Shown: one piece after another, positions 24,901-35,832 of the stretch
How the letters are laid out: each line of letters begins with the position of its first letter
How positions within the stretch are numbered: position 1 is the first letter of the stretch
NCBI GenBank assembly: GCA_011033025.1
Contig: WFMF01000032.1
Location: 310,001 to 374,000, forward strand
From: Beroe forskalii
Lineage: Eukaryota > Ctenophora > Nuda > Beroida > Beroidae
Reading direction: 5' to 3'
DNA: 64,000 nt
Position numbers and translations under genes: made by a program
The notes under the pieces: model-generated
Told to the model about the DNA's origin: nothing
The model's input: only the letters and a program-made list of their open reading frames with translations
Database searches by the model: none

Positions 24901-27900
24901 GGATCAAACTGTACTGACCTGCAAAATTTCATGAGTTAACTAGTAAGTTTATTAGAGGACCCCCCCCCCCCGAGATACTGATCAAAATTCAGAAAATACT
25001 CTGACACCATTGGACTTGTGGAAGACTCTGTTTGTAAATGCATCATTATTTGGTTCTAGTACACTCTCTGGAAGGCAGTCACACGGGAAAAAGCATATTT
25101 CAGTCTTATATTTGGTCCTTGTGGCCAATTATAACCAAAGAAGTCCATTTTTAGGCCAAAAATTGGGTTTTTGAGAGGCTGTAAATCGTGAAAATGGCCG
25201 AAATTCAAAATTCTGAAAGCAGCATTTTCTTAGTTGGATCAAACTGTACTGACCTGCAAAATTTCATGAGTTAACTAGTAAGTTTAATAGGAGGACCCCC
25301 CCCCCCCCCGAGATACTGATCAAAATTCAGAAAATACTCTGACACCATTGGACTTGTGGAAGACTCTGTTTGTAAATGCATCATTATTTGGTTCTAGTAC
25401 ACTCTCTGGAAGGCAGTCACACGGGAAAAAGCATATTTCAGCCTTATTTTTGGTCCTTGTGGCCAATTATAACCAAAGAAGTCCATTTTAGGCCAAAAAT
25501 TGGGTTTTTGAGAGGCTGTAAATCGTGAAAATGGCCGAAATTCAAAATTCTGAAAGCAGCATTTTCTTAGTTGGATCAAACTGTACTGACCTGCAAAATT
25601 TCATGAGGTAACTAGTAAGTTTATTAATAGGACGACCCCCCCCAGAGATACTGATCAAAATTCAGAAAATACTCTGACACCATTGGACTCTGTTTGTAAA
25701 TGCATCATTATTTGGTACTAGTACACTTTCTGGAAGGCAGTCACACGGGAAAAAGCTTATTTCAGCCTTATTTTTGGTCTTTTTGGCCAATTATAACCAA
25801 AGAAGTCCATTTTAGGCCAAAAATTGGAAAAATTGGGTTTTTGAGAGGCTGTAAATCGTGAAAATGGCCGAAATTCAAAATTCTGAAAGCAGCATTTTCT
25901 TAGTTGGATCAAACTGTACTGACCTGCAAAATTTCATGAGTTAACTAGTAAGTTTATGAGGACCCCCCCCCCCCGAGATACTGATAAAAATTCAGAAAAT
26001 ACTCTGACACCATTGGACTTGTGGAAGACTCTGTTTGTAAATGCATCATTATTTGGTTCTAGTACACTCTCTGGAAGGCAGTCACACGGGAAAAAGCATA
26101 TTTCAGCCTTATTTTTGGTCCTTGTGGCCAATTATAACCAAGAAGTCCATTTTAGGCCAAAAATTGGGTTTTGAGAGGCTGTAAATCGTGAAAATGGCCG
26201 AAATTCAAAATTCTGAAAGCAGCATTTTCTTAGTTGGATCAAACTGTACTGACCTGCAAAATTTCATGAGTTAACTAGTAAGTTTATTAATAGGACGACC
26301 CCCCCCCCCCGAGATACTGATCAAAATTCAGAAAATACTCTGACACCATTGGACTTGTGGAAGACTCTGTTTGTAAATGCATCATTATTTGGTTCTAGTA
26401 CACTCTCTGGAAGGCAGTCACACGGGAAAAAAGCATATTTCAGCCTTATTTTTGGTCCTTGTGGCCAATTATAACCAAAGAAGTCCATTTTAGGCCAAAA
26501 ATTGGGTTTTGAGAGGCTGTAAATCGTGAAAATGGCCGAAATTCAAAATTCTGAAAGCAGCATTTTCTTAGTTGGATCAAACTGTACTGACCTGCAAAAT
26601 TTCATGAGTTAACTAGTAAGTTTATTAATAGGAGGACCCCCCCCCCCCGAGATACTGATCAAAATTCAGAAAATACTCTGACACCATTGGACTTGTGGAA
26701 GACTCTGTTTGTAAATGCATCATTATTTGGTTCTAGTACACTCTCTGGAAGGCAGTCACACGGGAAAAAGCATATTTCAGCCTTATTTTTGGTCCTTGTG
26801 GCCAATTATAACCAAAGAAGTCCATTTTTAGGCCAAAAATTGGGTTTTTGAGAGGCTGTAAATCGTGAAAATGGCCGAAATTCAAAATTCTGAAAGCAGC
26901 ATTTTCTTAGTTGGATCAAACTGTACTGACCTGCAAAATTTCATGAGTTAACTAGTAAGTTTATTAATAGGAGGACCCCCCCCCCCGAGATACTGATCAA
27001 AATTCAGAAAATACTCTGACACCATTGGACTTGTGGAAGACTCTGTTTGTAAATGCATCATTATTTGGTTCTAGTACACTCTCTGGAAGGCAGTCACACG
27101 GGAAAAAGCATATTTCAGCCTTATTTTTGGTCCTTGTGGCCAATTATAACCAAAGAAGTCCATTTTTAGGCCAAAAATTGGGTTTTGAGAGGCTGTAAAT
27201 CGTGAAAATGGCCGAAATTCAAAATTCTGAAAGCAGCATTTTCTTAGTTGGATCAAACTGTACTGACCTGCAAAATTTCATGAGTTAACTAGTAAGTTTA
27301 ATAGAGACCCCCCCCCCCCCGAGATACTGATCAAAATTCAGAAAATACTCTGACACCATTGGACTTGTGGAAGACTCTGTTTGTAAATGCATCATTATTT
27401 GGTTCTAGTACACTCTCTGGAAGGCAGTCACACGGGAAAAAGCATATTTCAGCCTTATTTTTGGTCCTTGTGGCCAATTGTAACCAAAGAAGTCCATTTT
27501 AGGCCAAATATTGGGTTTTTGAGAGGCTGTAAATCGTGAAAATGGCCGAAATTCAAAATTCTGAAAGCAGCATTTTCTTAGTTGGATCAAACTGTACTGA
27601 CCTGCAAAATTTCATGAGTTAACTAGTAAGTTTATTAATAGGACGACCCCCCCCCCCCCCGAGATACTGATCAAAATTCAGAAAATACTCTGACACCATT
27701 GGACTTGTGGAAGACTCTGTTTGTAAATGCATCATTATTTGGTTCTAGTACACTCTCTGGAAGGCAGTCACACGGGAAAAAGCATATTTCAGCCTTATTT
27801 TTGGTCCTTGTGGCCAATTATAACCAAAGAAGTCCATTTTAGGCCAAAAATTGGGTTTTTGAGAGGCTGTAAATCGTGAAAATGGCCGAAATTCAAAATT

Positions 27901-28551
27901 CTGAAAGCAGCATTTTCTTAGTTGGATCAAACTGTACTGACCTGCAAAATTTCATGAGTTAACTAGTAAGTTTATTAATAGGAGGACCCCCCCCCCCCCG
28001 AGATACTGATCAAAATTCAGAAAATACTCTGACACCATTGGACTTGTGGAAGACTCTGTTTGTAAATGCATCATTATTTGGTTCTAGTACACTCTCTGGA
28101 AGGCAGTCACACGGGAAAAAGCATATTTCAGCCTTATTTTTGGTCCTTGTGGCCAATTATAACCAAAGAAGTCCATTTTAGGCCAAAATTGGGTTTTGAG
28201 AGGCTGTAAATCGTGAAAATGGCCGAAATTCAAAATTCTGAAAGCAGCATTTTCTTAGTTGGATCAAACTGTACTGACCTGCAAAATTTCATGAGTTAAC
28301 TAGTAAGTTTATTAATAGGAGGACCCCCCCCCCCCGAGATACTGATAAAAATTCAGAAAATACTCTGACACCATTGGACTTGTGGAAGACTCTGTTTGTA
28401 AATGCATCATTATTTGGTTCTAGTACACTCTCTGGAAGGCAGTCACATGGGAAAAAGCATATTTCGGCCTTATTTTTGGTCCCTGTGGACAATTATAACC
28501 AAAGAAGTCCATTTTGAGGCCAAAAATTGGGTTTTTGAGAGGCTGTAAATC
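18934..28551. repeat. Satellite array A, about 29 copies of a ~335-bp unit
   Basis: Head-to-tail units run GGCTGTAAATCGTGAAAATG ... TTCTTAGTTGGATCAAACTG ... CATGAGTTAACTAGTAAGTT ... poly-C ... GAGATACTGATCAAAATTCA ... CTCTGACACCATTGGACTTG ... GCATCATTATTTGGTTCTAG. Copies are nearly identical except for the poly-C tract (about 7-18 C) and short indels. Units up to about 22.8 kb mostly read CACATGGG...TTTCGGCC; those from 23.2 to 28.1 kb read CACACGGG...TTTCAGCC with GTGGCCAATTAT; the last unit returns to the first type. The array begins and ends within the same GGCTGTAAATC motif. The recurrent 61-residue minus-strand open frame is a by-product of repetition. Confidence 0.97.
22790..24050. repeat. 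Degenerate block inside array A
   Basis: Four to five units here are scrambled, shortened and interrupted by unrelated A/T-rich sequence (22800-22940, 23460-23740), unlike the near-identical copies on either side. The block coincides with the switch between the two sequence types of the array. Confidence 0.85.
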
Positions 28552-29410
28552 ATTAATTAAACATTCAAACAAGCTAAATCAAATGTCGGCAAAACTATTC
28601 ACAATTGTTAAAGTCGCGACTTTAATGGTCACTTGTAATGCTCTAAGTTAGACCAATGTTGAAGACTATGCCTTGTGCAAGACAAAATGAACCAAATTAA
28701 TCAAACAACAAGTCAGTGAGGAGAGGTTTGTTTTGACACGTGATTTCCTTTCCATAATTTCTAAATAAGGGAATAATTTGACCATTTGACTTCGTAAAGT
28801 TGATACGATCGCGGAGTGAAAGCAGATTTGCAACTACAGTAATTATAATATTTCATTTTACCAGTAATTATATAGTTTTACAACTAATCAGTAATTATCA
28901 TTATCAAAAAGGCATGTGACTGATAGAATTGTGTTCATAAACTTTTGTAGATAAATTTCCGATGAACAGATCTAGCAAATTACTGATTTAAGTGGGTGTG
29001 CTGAAACTCTGGCGGATTTGGCGAAGCCACCCACCATATACTTGTTTATGAGCATAACAAGTGTAGTATTCCTGTTATTAATGAATTCAGCTTCAATACG
29101 ACACGATTTCACAGCTTTTATTGGTTACAATTTCACTTGTATATCAAGGCGGCGTGCCTTCAGTGTGAGTACCGAAACTTTGCCCTTTGGTGGAACTCTT
29201 TCCATTAAAAATCTAAAGTAATAATTGGAATAATTAGCAGTTATATTTTGTATTTTTGGACTAGAAATTCCCTTGTTATCGCATCTAATATCAGCAGATA
29301 TAATCATTCCAACTAATAACACTGAACACACAAATTAATCCCAATTATCCGGAATATAACCCTCCTAAGTCTGCGGAAAGCAGAGTGTAACCCTCCCACT
29401 TCCCATGCAG
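28552..29410. other. Unique non-coding sequence between array A and the VPS13-like exons
   Basis: AT-rich with no exon of the downstream gene recognisable. It ends in a polypyrimidine tract and acceptor at 29410, so it is intron or residual intron of that gene. Confidence 0.5.
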
Positions 29411-31950
29411 GATATCGGGGATTCTGAAGGTGTTGTGGGTGCAACCCGCGGCCTAGTAACGGGTGTATCCAAGGGTCTGGTTGGCATGGTAACGAAGCCA
29501 CTTGGCGGCGCTGCAGAGCTAGTGGCTAACACTGGGGAAGGACTGCTGACTGGTGCTGGTTGGGTGCTGTCTCCGAAGCCATTGGAGGCACCCAATGGTC
29601 ATGTGATCAGATCTGATACAAGAGTGAGGTAGGGATTACTTTGAGAGATATTGGCAATTGTGAGCTGTGCGATTTATTTCTTCTAAAAATAACATCGTAG
29701 GAGTAGGCACCAATTTAATGATTGCTAACAACAACAGAGTGTGTGGGCAACGCCTTCCGAGGAACCGCCATTGCAACTTGCAGAGCGATTACAATACATA
29801 GTGTATCTTGCTCCCAATGAAATGATTTATTGATTTACTAGCTGCCCATTGATTGACCGAATGAAAATGTGACTCATAGATTGAGATTCTGATTGACTTA
29901 CTGATTTACTGACTAACTAACTGATTGTTCACTGACTGTTCAGTGTTTACTGACTGACTGTTCACTTTTACAAACTGAATTTATAAATGACTCAATGAAT
30001 CATATCATATCCTTTCATTCATAAAATGAATGAAAATGAATGAAAATGAATGAAAATGAATGAAAATGAATGAAAATGAATGAAAATGAATGAAAATGAA
30101 TGAAAATGAATGAAAATGAATGAAAATGAATGAAAATGAATGAAAATGAATGAAAATGAATAAAAATGAATTAAAATGAGTGAAAATGAGTGAAAATGAG
30201 TGAAAATGAGTGAAAATGAATGAAAATGAATGAAAATGAATGACAATGAATAAAAATGAATGAAAATGAATAAAAATGAATAAAAATGAATGGAAATGAA
30301 TGAAAATGAATGAAGATGAATGAAAATGAATGAAAATGAATGAAAATGAATGAAAATGAATGAAAATGAATGAAAATGAATGAAAATGAATGAATAAAAA
30401 TGAATAAAATGAAAATGAATGAAAATGAATGAAAATGAATGAAAATGAATGAAAATGAATGAAAATGAATGAAAATGAATGAAAATGAATGAAAATGAAT
30501 GAAAATGAATGAAAATGAATGAAAATGAATGAAAATGAATGAAAATGAATGAAAAGAAATGAATGAAAATGAATGAAAATGAATGAAAATGAATGAAAAA
30601 TGAATGAAAATGAATGAAAATGAATGAAAATGAATGAAAATGAATGAAAATGAATGAAAATGAATGAAAATGAATGAAAATGAATGAAAATGAATGAAAA
30701 TGAATGAAAATGAATGAAAATGAATGAAAATGAATGAAAATGAATGAAAATGAATGAAAATGAATGAAAATGAATGAAAATGAAAATGAATGAAAATGAA
30801 TGAAAATGAATGAAAATGAATGAAAATGAATGAATGAAAATGAATGAAAATGAATGAAAATGAATGAAAATGAATGAAAATGAATGAAAATGAATGAAAA
30901 TGAATGAAAATGAATGAAAATGAATCAAAATGAATGAAAATGAATCAAAATGAATCAAAATGAATCAAAATGAATCAAAATGAATCAAAATGAATGAAAA
31001 TGAATGAAAATGAATGAAAATGAATGAAAATGAATGAAAATGAATGAAAATGAATGAAAATGAATGAAAATGAATGAAAATGAATGAAAATGAATGAAAA
31101 TGAATGAAAATGAATGAAAATGAATGAAAATGAATGAAAATGAATGAAAATGAATGAAAATGAATGAAAATGAATGAAAATGAATGAAAATGAATGAAAA
31201 TGAATGAAAATGAATGAAAATGAATGAAAATGAATGAAAATGAATGAAAATGAATGAAAATGAATGACAATTTTCATGTAATCCAATGAATTGTTATATC
31301 CCAGGATAGCATTGGAGCTGCTACAGCTGAGCGACTGCAGTGCGATACAGTTAGTTCAGTGTGCTACCACCCCTCTCCCTATCACCCTCCTAACCGGCCC
31401 TGACAAGATGTCAGTATAAACTCTTATTTAATCATAATCTTTTCAGAATTTGAGTTCATTGTTCAAACTGGTCCTTATTACATTTTAAAGTTTAATCTTG
31501 TATCTGATATCGTATCTTTTTGATCTATACGACTCACGTTGATCCTCCTTTTCCAGATATCTCCTTCTGGATTCCATAATCCAGTGCTTCAATCGGACTG
31601 CAGTGCGGTTCACCTTTGAAGAAAATGCCCTTGCGATCTATTCAGTCCATGAAAAAGGTAAATAAATTTTCCTAATTATCCTTTCGTAATACCTACATGA
31701 GTGACGATGGGTTAAGAACTTTTCGCTTTCCTTCTAAGAACAATCCCATGATTTGGGTGGACACTGGACTGATTATACCTTTTCAGGTGTCCCTGAGACC
31801 CCTCTCGACCAGGCTCTCCTGGATAAGATTAACAAGATGTATTCCTTTGTGGGAAGTGAGAGCAGGGAGGAGGGAAGGAGCACTGATCTCATTGCTGTTC
31901 TGCCGCTACACCACACCAAACACTCGCTACTCAGAAACCTCCTGTCTTGA
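29411..31950 (+). CDS. VPS13-family (VPS13B-like) protein, C-terminal four exons
   Basis: Exons at 29411-29628, 31305-31409, 31557-31657 and 31787-31950 join in phase to give 195 residues and TGA. The first exon carries the Gly-rich amphipathic signature near the C-terminus of VPS13 proteins (GVSKGLVGMVTKPLGGAAEL followed by VANTGEGLLTGAG). The later exons contain short beta-rich stretches (PITLLTGPDK, YLLLDSIIQCFN) compatible with the terminal PH-like region. VPS13 proteins are very long bridge-like lipid transporters at organelle contacts; VPS13B acts at the Golgi. Only the extreme C-terminus is present. The remaining thousands of residues should lie to the left, where array A stands instead. 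The donor after the second exon is GTCAGT, chosen because it alone keeps the frame. Assignment to VPS13B rather than another VPS13 is from motif memory and moderately sure. Confidence 0.65.
29836..29965. repeat. Degenerate tetranucleotide repeat (TGAC/TGAT)
   Basis: Runs of GATTGACTTACTGATTTACTGACTAAC type sequence in the first intron of the VPS13-like gene. No other content is visible. Confidence 0.7.
30025..31266. repeat. Decanucleotide microsatellite (TGAATGAAAA)n
   Basis: More than 120 copies of TGAATGAAAA with only scattered variants (GAGTGAAAAT block near 30178, GAATCAAAAT block near 30930-30990). It lies wholly inside the first visible intron of the VPS13-like gene and ends 38 bp before the next exon. 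Long minus-strand Phe/His/Ser open frames across it are artefacts. Confidence 0.98.
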
Positions 31951-32942
31951 ATGGGTGGGTGACTGTGGGGCGATGTTTCCCCTTCTTGTGATTGACTGAC
32001 AAACCCTCTCTAATCTTGACCATATCTCGGGGGGGGGGGGGATTTTGTCAGGTCCCCCGAAACAATTCAACAATTGGGTGTTCTTTAAATTTTGAATGAT
32101 TATTTAAACTTCAATGTGTGTAATTCAATCTGTTTTGTAGTGTGATGGGTAGTAATTTGTGACTTTTAACATTTTTGGTAGCAGTGATTTGTTTTTAAGA
32201 CGAGCGCGTAAGGAATAGGGATCTTATTCCTTTATGACGTAGTATAATTTGAGTGAGTATTTCGACGATTTAGCTTTTTCAGTTGAGTTATTTAGCTTTT
32301 TCAGTTCAAATTCATTTATCTCAGACATTATCTTTTGACTGGTATTCGTTTGCAACAATAACTGGTCAATCAGAGTGTGATCCGATAGCAAGCTCGTTCT
32401 CTGATTGGTCAATAGTGTCATTGCCACAAATGATTCTATTTCTGGGATGGTTTTGGTTATTCATATGGCTTTCTGTATTCTAACAAAAGAAGACACATAA
32501 GAACTTAAGATTGTACATCAAAATGATGTCATATCATTAGATTTAGATAGATTGCTACAACATAATACCATAATCAATTGATAGATTGATATAAGATAAT
32601 ATTTTATGACTTCTCTAAACGATCAATAGATAAAATCAAATGAAGTGATTTAACATGTAACCGTGGTGTCTCGACCATTTTGAGGTGCCGCGTTTTACGC
32701 TGCGCTGTGAAAGTTCGAGGCACTTTCAGAATGTTGATTGCTTTTAGCTGGTTAACTTTAAATTTCATTACTGACAATTCCAAACAGCGATACGATAACG
32801 GATACCTCACGGCTTACTATGAAATAGAATAGAATATTTTTCAGTTTATCGAACATTTTATTTTACGTTATTGTCATTCAGATCTGAGATGTTTATTTAG
32901 CTTTTGAATCCTTTATGTGATTGTTTTTCTTGTCATCCCTTC
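31951..32942. other. Non-coding downstream of the VPS13-like gene
   Basis: AT-rich, with one poly-G tract at about 32030-32041 and a short duplication of TTTAGCTTTTTCAGTT at about 32269 and 32290. No exon or RNA gene is supported. Confidence 0.5.
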
Positions 32943-34060
32943 CTAAGCCCGCATAGGATTAGGTGTACGTACGCGCATTTCGCAACGCGAATAGGGGTAT
33001 TTGTGTTTAGCAAGCTAAATTAAACACGTATACCCCTGTTTGTGTTGTGCTTCGTCATGCAAGGAGAGCGCTGGACGCACTGCGCGCGTAAGAAACTGGA
33101 AGCACTGCGCGCGTACTTGCTAAACACGTATACTGTATACCCCTGTTATCGTCGCGTGGCGCGCTTCCTCCCGTAGGGAAGCCGCCGCGCGTACACACAC
33201 CTATGCGGGCTTAGGAAGCTTGCCACAGACTACGTGTCCCTGTTTGTTCGCACGCGCAAAATTAAGGTCCTATAGCTATAAGCCGCGCGCGCTTGAGTAA
33301 GCCTCTGGTTAGATTAAGGTTTCCCAAGCCCACATATAGGTGTGTGTACGCGCTGCGCGCTTCCCTACGGAAGCGCGACGCGTCCGTCTGACAATGCGGG
33401 CTTAAGAAGATGTTACCCTAAACTGCGCGCTTCTTGGTAGGTCTCCCATATAAACGCGACGGGAGCCTTCATTAGCTATGACAATGACGTCACTCAGCAA
33501 AATTTAATTAAGCGCACCTAGCGCTTTAAGGACTAGGGTTAGGGTCAGGATTAGCGTCAACATTTGTTAGGGTTAGGGTTAGGATTAAAGTTAGGGTTTT
33601 GGTTAGGGTTTTGGTTAGGGTTATGGTTAGGTTTAGGATACAGAAAAATTGACGTTTAGATCTGTGACGTCACTCAGAGCCGTTTATATGGGAGAGATAC
33701 CCGCTTCTTAAGCCCGCATAGGTGTGTGTACGCGCCGCCCGGCCGCGCGCGGTGCTTCCCTGGGGAAGCGCGCCGTGCGAGCCACACAGCGATATACGTG
33801 TTTAGCAAACTGCGCGCAAGAAACGTTCCACATTTGGACGGTCACATTTGTTCTCTAGCATCTAACCATCCATTCAGGAGAAGTGGACGGCACGGGCAAC
33901 GTCCGTCAACTCCGCGCAACGCTTGCTAAACACGTATATCCCTGTGTGCGTTGCGCGGCGCGCGTACGCACACCTATGCGAACTTAAGAACCTAACGCGA
34001 GGAGAGGTGTGCATGTTTAACAAAGTTCCTAAGCCCGCATTGCATAGGTGTGTACGCGTG
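32943..34060. repeat. Cluster of GC-rich dispersed elements with paired termini
   Basis: At least five copies, in both orientations, of an element with one end reading AAGCCCGCATAGGTGTGTGT and then ACGCGC, and the other end GGGATATACGTGTTTAGCAA. Internal sequence is rich in GCGCGC. Examples occur at 32943-33013, 33110-33220, 33325-33415, 33710-33815 and 33920-33990. The same element recurs at 47.6-48.2 kb. No open frame spans a copy, so it is probably a non-autonomous mobile element. Confidence 0.75.
33440..33702. repeat. Inverted-repeat-bounded element containing telomere-like TTAGGG repeats
   Basis: GGTCTCCCATATAAACG (33440-33456) is inverted as CGTTTATATGGGAGAGATAC (33681-33700). TGACGTCACTCAG occurs inside both ends in direct orientation. 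Between them, 33534-33638 holds about 14 diverged copies of TTAGGG (TTAGGGTTAGGGTTAGG, TTTTGGTTAGGG). This is an internal tract, not a chromosome end. Confidence 0.75.
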
Positions 34061-34514
34061 CGGCGCACAACGCAAACAGATTATGTTTATTGTTATAATA
34101 TTATAAATGTATGGATTTTTGCTTCTTTGATGCCCACAATTTCATTTTGACTGATATTTTATGACTTATGAGTGACAAGTATGATTTGTTTTAAAGCAGA
34201 GACATTTTAAATCTGTAATAGATCAGGCTTATTTTGATTCAAGTAATATCTAAAAGATTTTCTCAAAATCCCACAGGGACCTCGATTTCTGGGCCTGGTC
34301 CTTTCCTCATGAAGATAATGGTGCAAAGTGTGTTTATTGGATTTCAGTTTTTACTGCAATGATCAATAATAGATAATTCAAAAACAAATTACTCATTGAA
34401 TTAACTTGCATTCCATTCTTTGCTTTAACACTGCTATATTTTACTCACTCTTCCCTTTGCTTTAATAATTTTTTGTACTGGTTTTACATTGTACTTAATA
34501 ATCCATTGTTGAGG
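34061..34514. other. Non-coding upstream of NDUFS6
   Basis: AT-rich sequence without recognised elements. It should contain the promoter of the intronless gene that follows if that gene is expressed, but no clear TATA or initiator motif stands out. Confidence 0.4.
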
Positions 34515-34868
34515 ATGTATCGCATAACAAATCAGAGCTCCTTTCTTCGGAAAACTCTTCAACTTCATGGTGTGACATCTATGGCAGTTTCTCTCAGTCG
34601 GGGTCAACATTTGGCAACACACACTGGCCAGGAGTATGCTGTTGATGATCCTCGTAATGCTAGATATTTAGGTGGCAAGAAAAAGGAGATAAATCCAAAT
34701 TTTGCTATCAATATGGTTGCAGAAGAGCCCATTGAAATAGTGGGGAAGAATCATGCATGGTGCAGTGGTGGACATGGAGCCCTTGGGCATCCCAAAGTAT
34801 TTATCAACCTAGACAAAGGGATCATCAAGTCATGTGGATACTGTGGCAAGCAGTTCAAAGCTCATTGA
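34515..34868 (+). CDS. NDUFS6: NADH dehydrogenase [ubiquinone] iron-sulfur protein 6, mitochondrial
   Basis: A 117-residue single-exon frame from the ATG at 34515, close to the usual 120-125 residues; an upstream in-frame ATG at 34473 would add 14 hydrophobic residues. The N-terminus is basic and lacks acidic residues (MYRITNQSSFLRKTLQ), as expected for a mitochondrial presequence. The C-terminal zf-CHCC domain is complete: WCSGGHGALGHPKVFINLDK then SCGYCGKQFKAH, keeping the Cys, His, Cys, Cys zinc ligands. NDUFS6 is an accessory subunit at the N-module/Q-module junction of respiratory complex I, needed for its assembly. The frame is intact but has no introns, so it is either a naturally intronless gene or a retrocopy; no poly(A) tail or target duplication is evident. 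Confidence 0.93.
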   Translation: MYRITNQSSFLRKTLQLHGVTSMAVSLSRGQHLATHTGQEYAVDDPRNARYLGGKKKEINPNFAINMVAEEPIEIVGKNHAWCSGGHGALGHPKVFINLDKGIIKSCGYCGKQFKAH

Positions 34869-35310
34869 TACAAATTTGTATGGATTGATAACCAAATTAA
34901 CAATGATCAGTCTACTCATTCACTGATGATACTATGTTTTGAAATATCTATTGTACTTTCTTACTTACTGTTAGCAATGAATCACTGTGACATAGTATCA
35001 TGATAATGTCAGTGATTAGCCCAGTCTATTCAAGTGTTTGGTGATTTGAATTTCATAGGTGATGTTCATAGGTGAAATTGAAGATTGATATGAATTATCC
35101 ATTTATACTTCTGTTTTCATGTCTTGTTGACCTTAATGTGTGCAATTTCAGTTTGTTACTTCATTAAGGATTGCCACCAGCTTGATTGGCTGTTACATGT
35201 TATTTAAAAGTCAGTCAATCAATTCTTTATTGTTTTAACCAGTGTTTATTGAGCAATTACAATGTTTAAATAGCATATACTATACTATGAGAACACTTCT
35301 ATCCCCTTAG
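34869..35310. other. Short intergenic interval
   Basis: Likely 3' flank of NDUFS6 followed by the upstream region or 5' intron of the next gene. It ends in a CT-rich tract and TTAG acceptor at 35310. Nothing else is seen. Confidence 0.4.
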
Positions 35311-35317
35311 TTGTGTT

Positions 35318-35832
35318 ATGGATGATGAGGATTGTGCCCCGCCTCCTGCTGAGGAAATGGATTCAGATCCTAGGGAGCCTCCTGTGTCCTTCACCAAGCC
35401 TCCTAGAAATGAACTACCATTCAAACCTCCCCTCTTCAGTAGTGAAAAGTTCAAGTCACCTGAAGGAAATGATGGGTTACTCAAGCAGCATGGAGATGAT
35501 GTTAAGAGGGCCAACTCTCCTAAACCCATGATGAAAACTCTTTCTGAATTCCTTCCTAACAGTGTACTGGGCATTTCCCAAGGTACATTCTCTGATACTT
35601 CATCAGTTCAATCTCCAGCAAGCAGCAGTGAGAACTGCAATGAGAATCTCAATGTTAGCACTGATATTGAGTTTACTGACAGTGAAACAGAGACCAGACA
35701 CCCGATTTGCACATCCCACAACAACAATTACAACAACAACACTACCACTAACTCTACAAGCAACATTACTGCTGTGGGAATTGCAAAGATAGCTCAGTCC
35801 AAGCCCCCACACCCCTCTTTTTCACCGCAAAG
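35318..35832 (+). CDS. First coding exon of an unrecognised acidic/Ser-rich protein
   Basis: An acceptor (CCCCTTAG) ends at 35310 and ATG follows seven bases later, so the 5' UTR is probably spliced. The exon runs 171 codons plus two bases to a GTAAAT donor at 35833. The protein starts MDDEDCAPPPAEEMDSD, is rich in Pro, Ser and Asp/Glu, contains LPFKPPLFSSEKFKSPEG and LSEFLPNSVLGISQG, and then an Asn/Thr-rich low-complexity stretch (HNNNYNNNTTTNSTSN). No domain is recognised. The composition fits a disordered N-terminus of a regulatory protein. Downstream exons could not be located with confidence; the open frame near 36925-37080 is not convincing because a minus-strand exon overlaps it. Confidence 0.55.

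Noticed and set aside
18934..28551. Repeated 61-residue minus-strand open frame in nearly every satellite unit (also in array B)
   Set aside because: It exists because the units are nearly identical. Indels and poly-C length changes disrupt it freely in several copies, and it has no signal, domain or splice context.
30005..31286. Minus-strand open frames of 100-317 codons of Phe/His/Ser/Ile
   Set aside because: Pure translation of the TGAATGAAAA decanucleotide repeat.
33534..33638. Chromosome end or telomere
   Set aside because: The TTAGGG tract is short, degenerate and enclosed by inverted repeats with genes on both sides.
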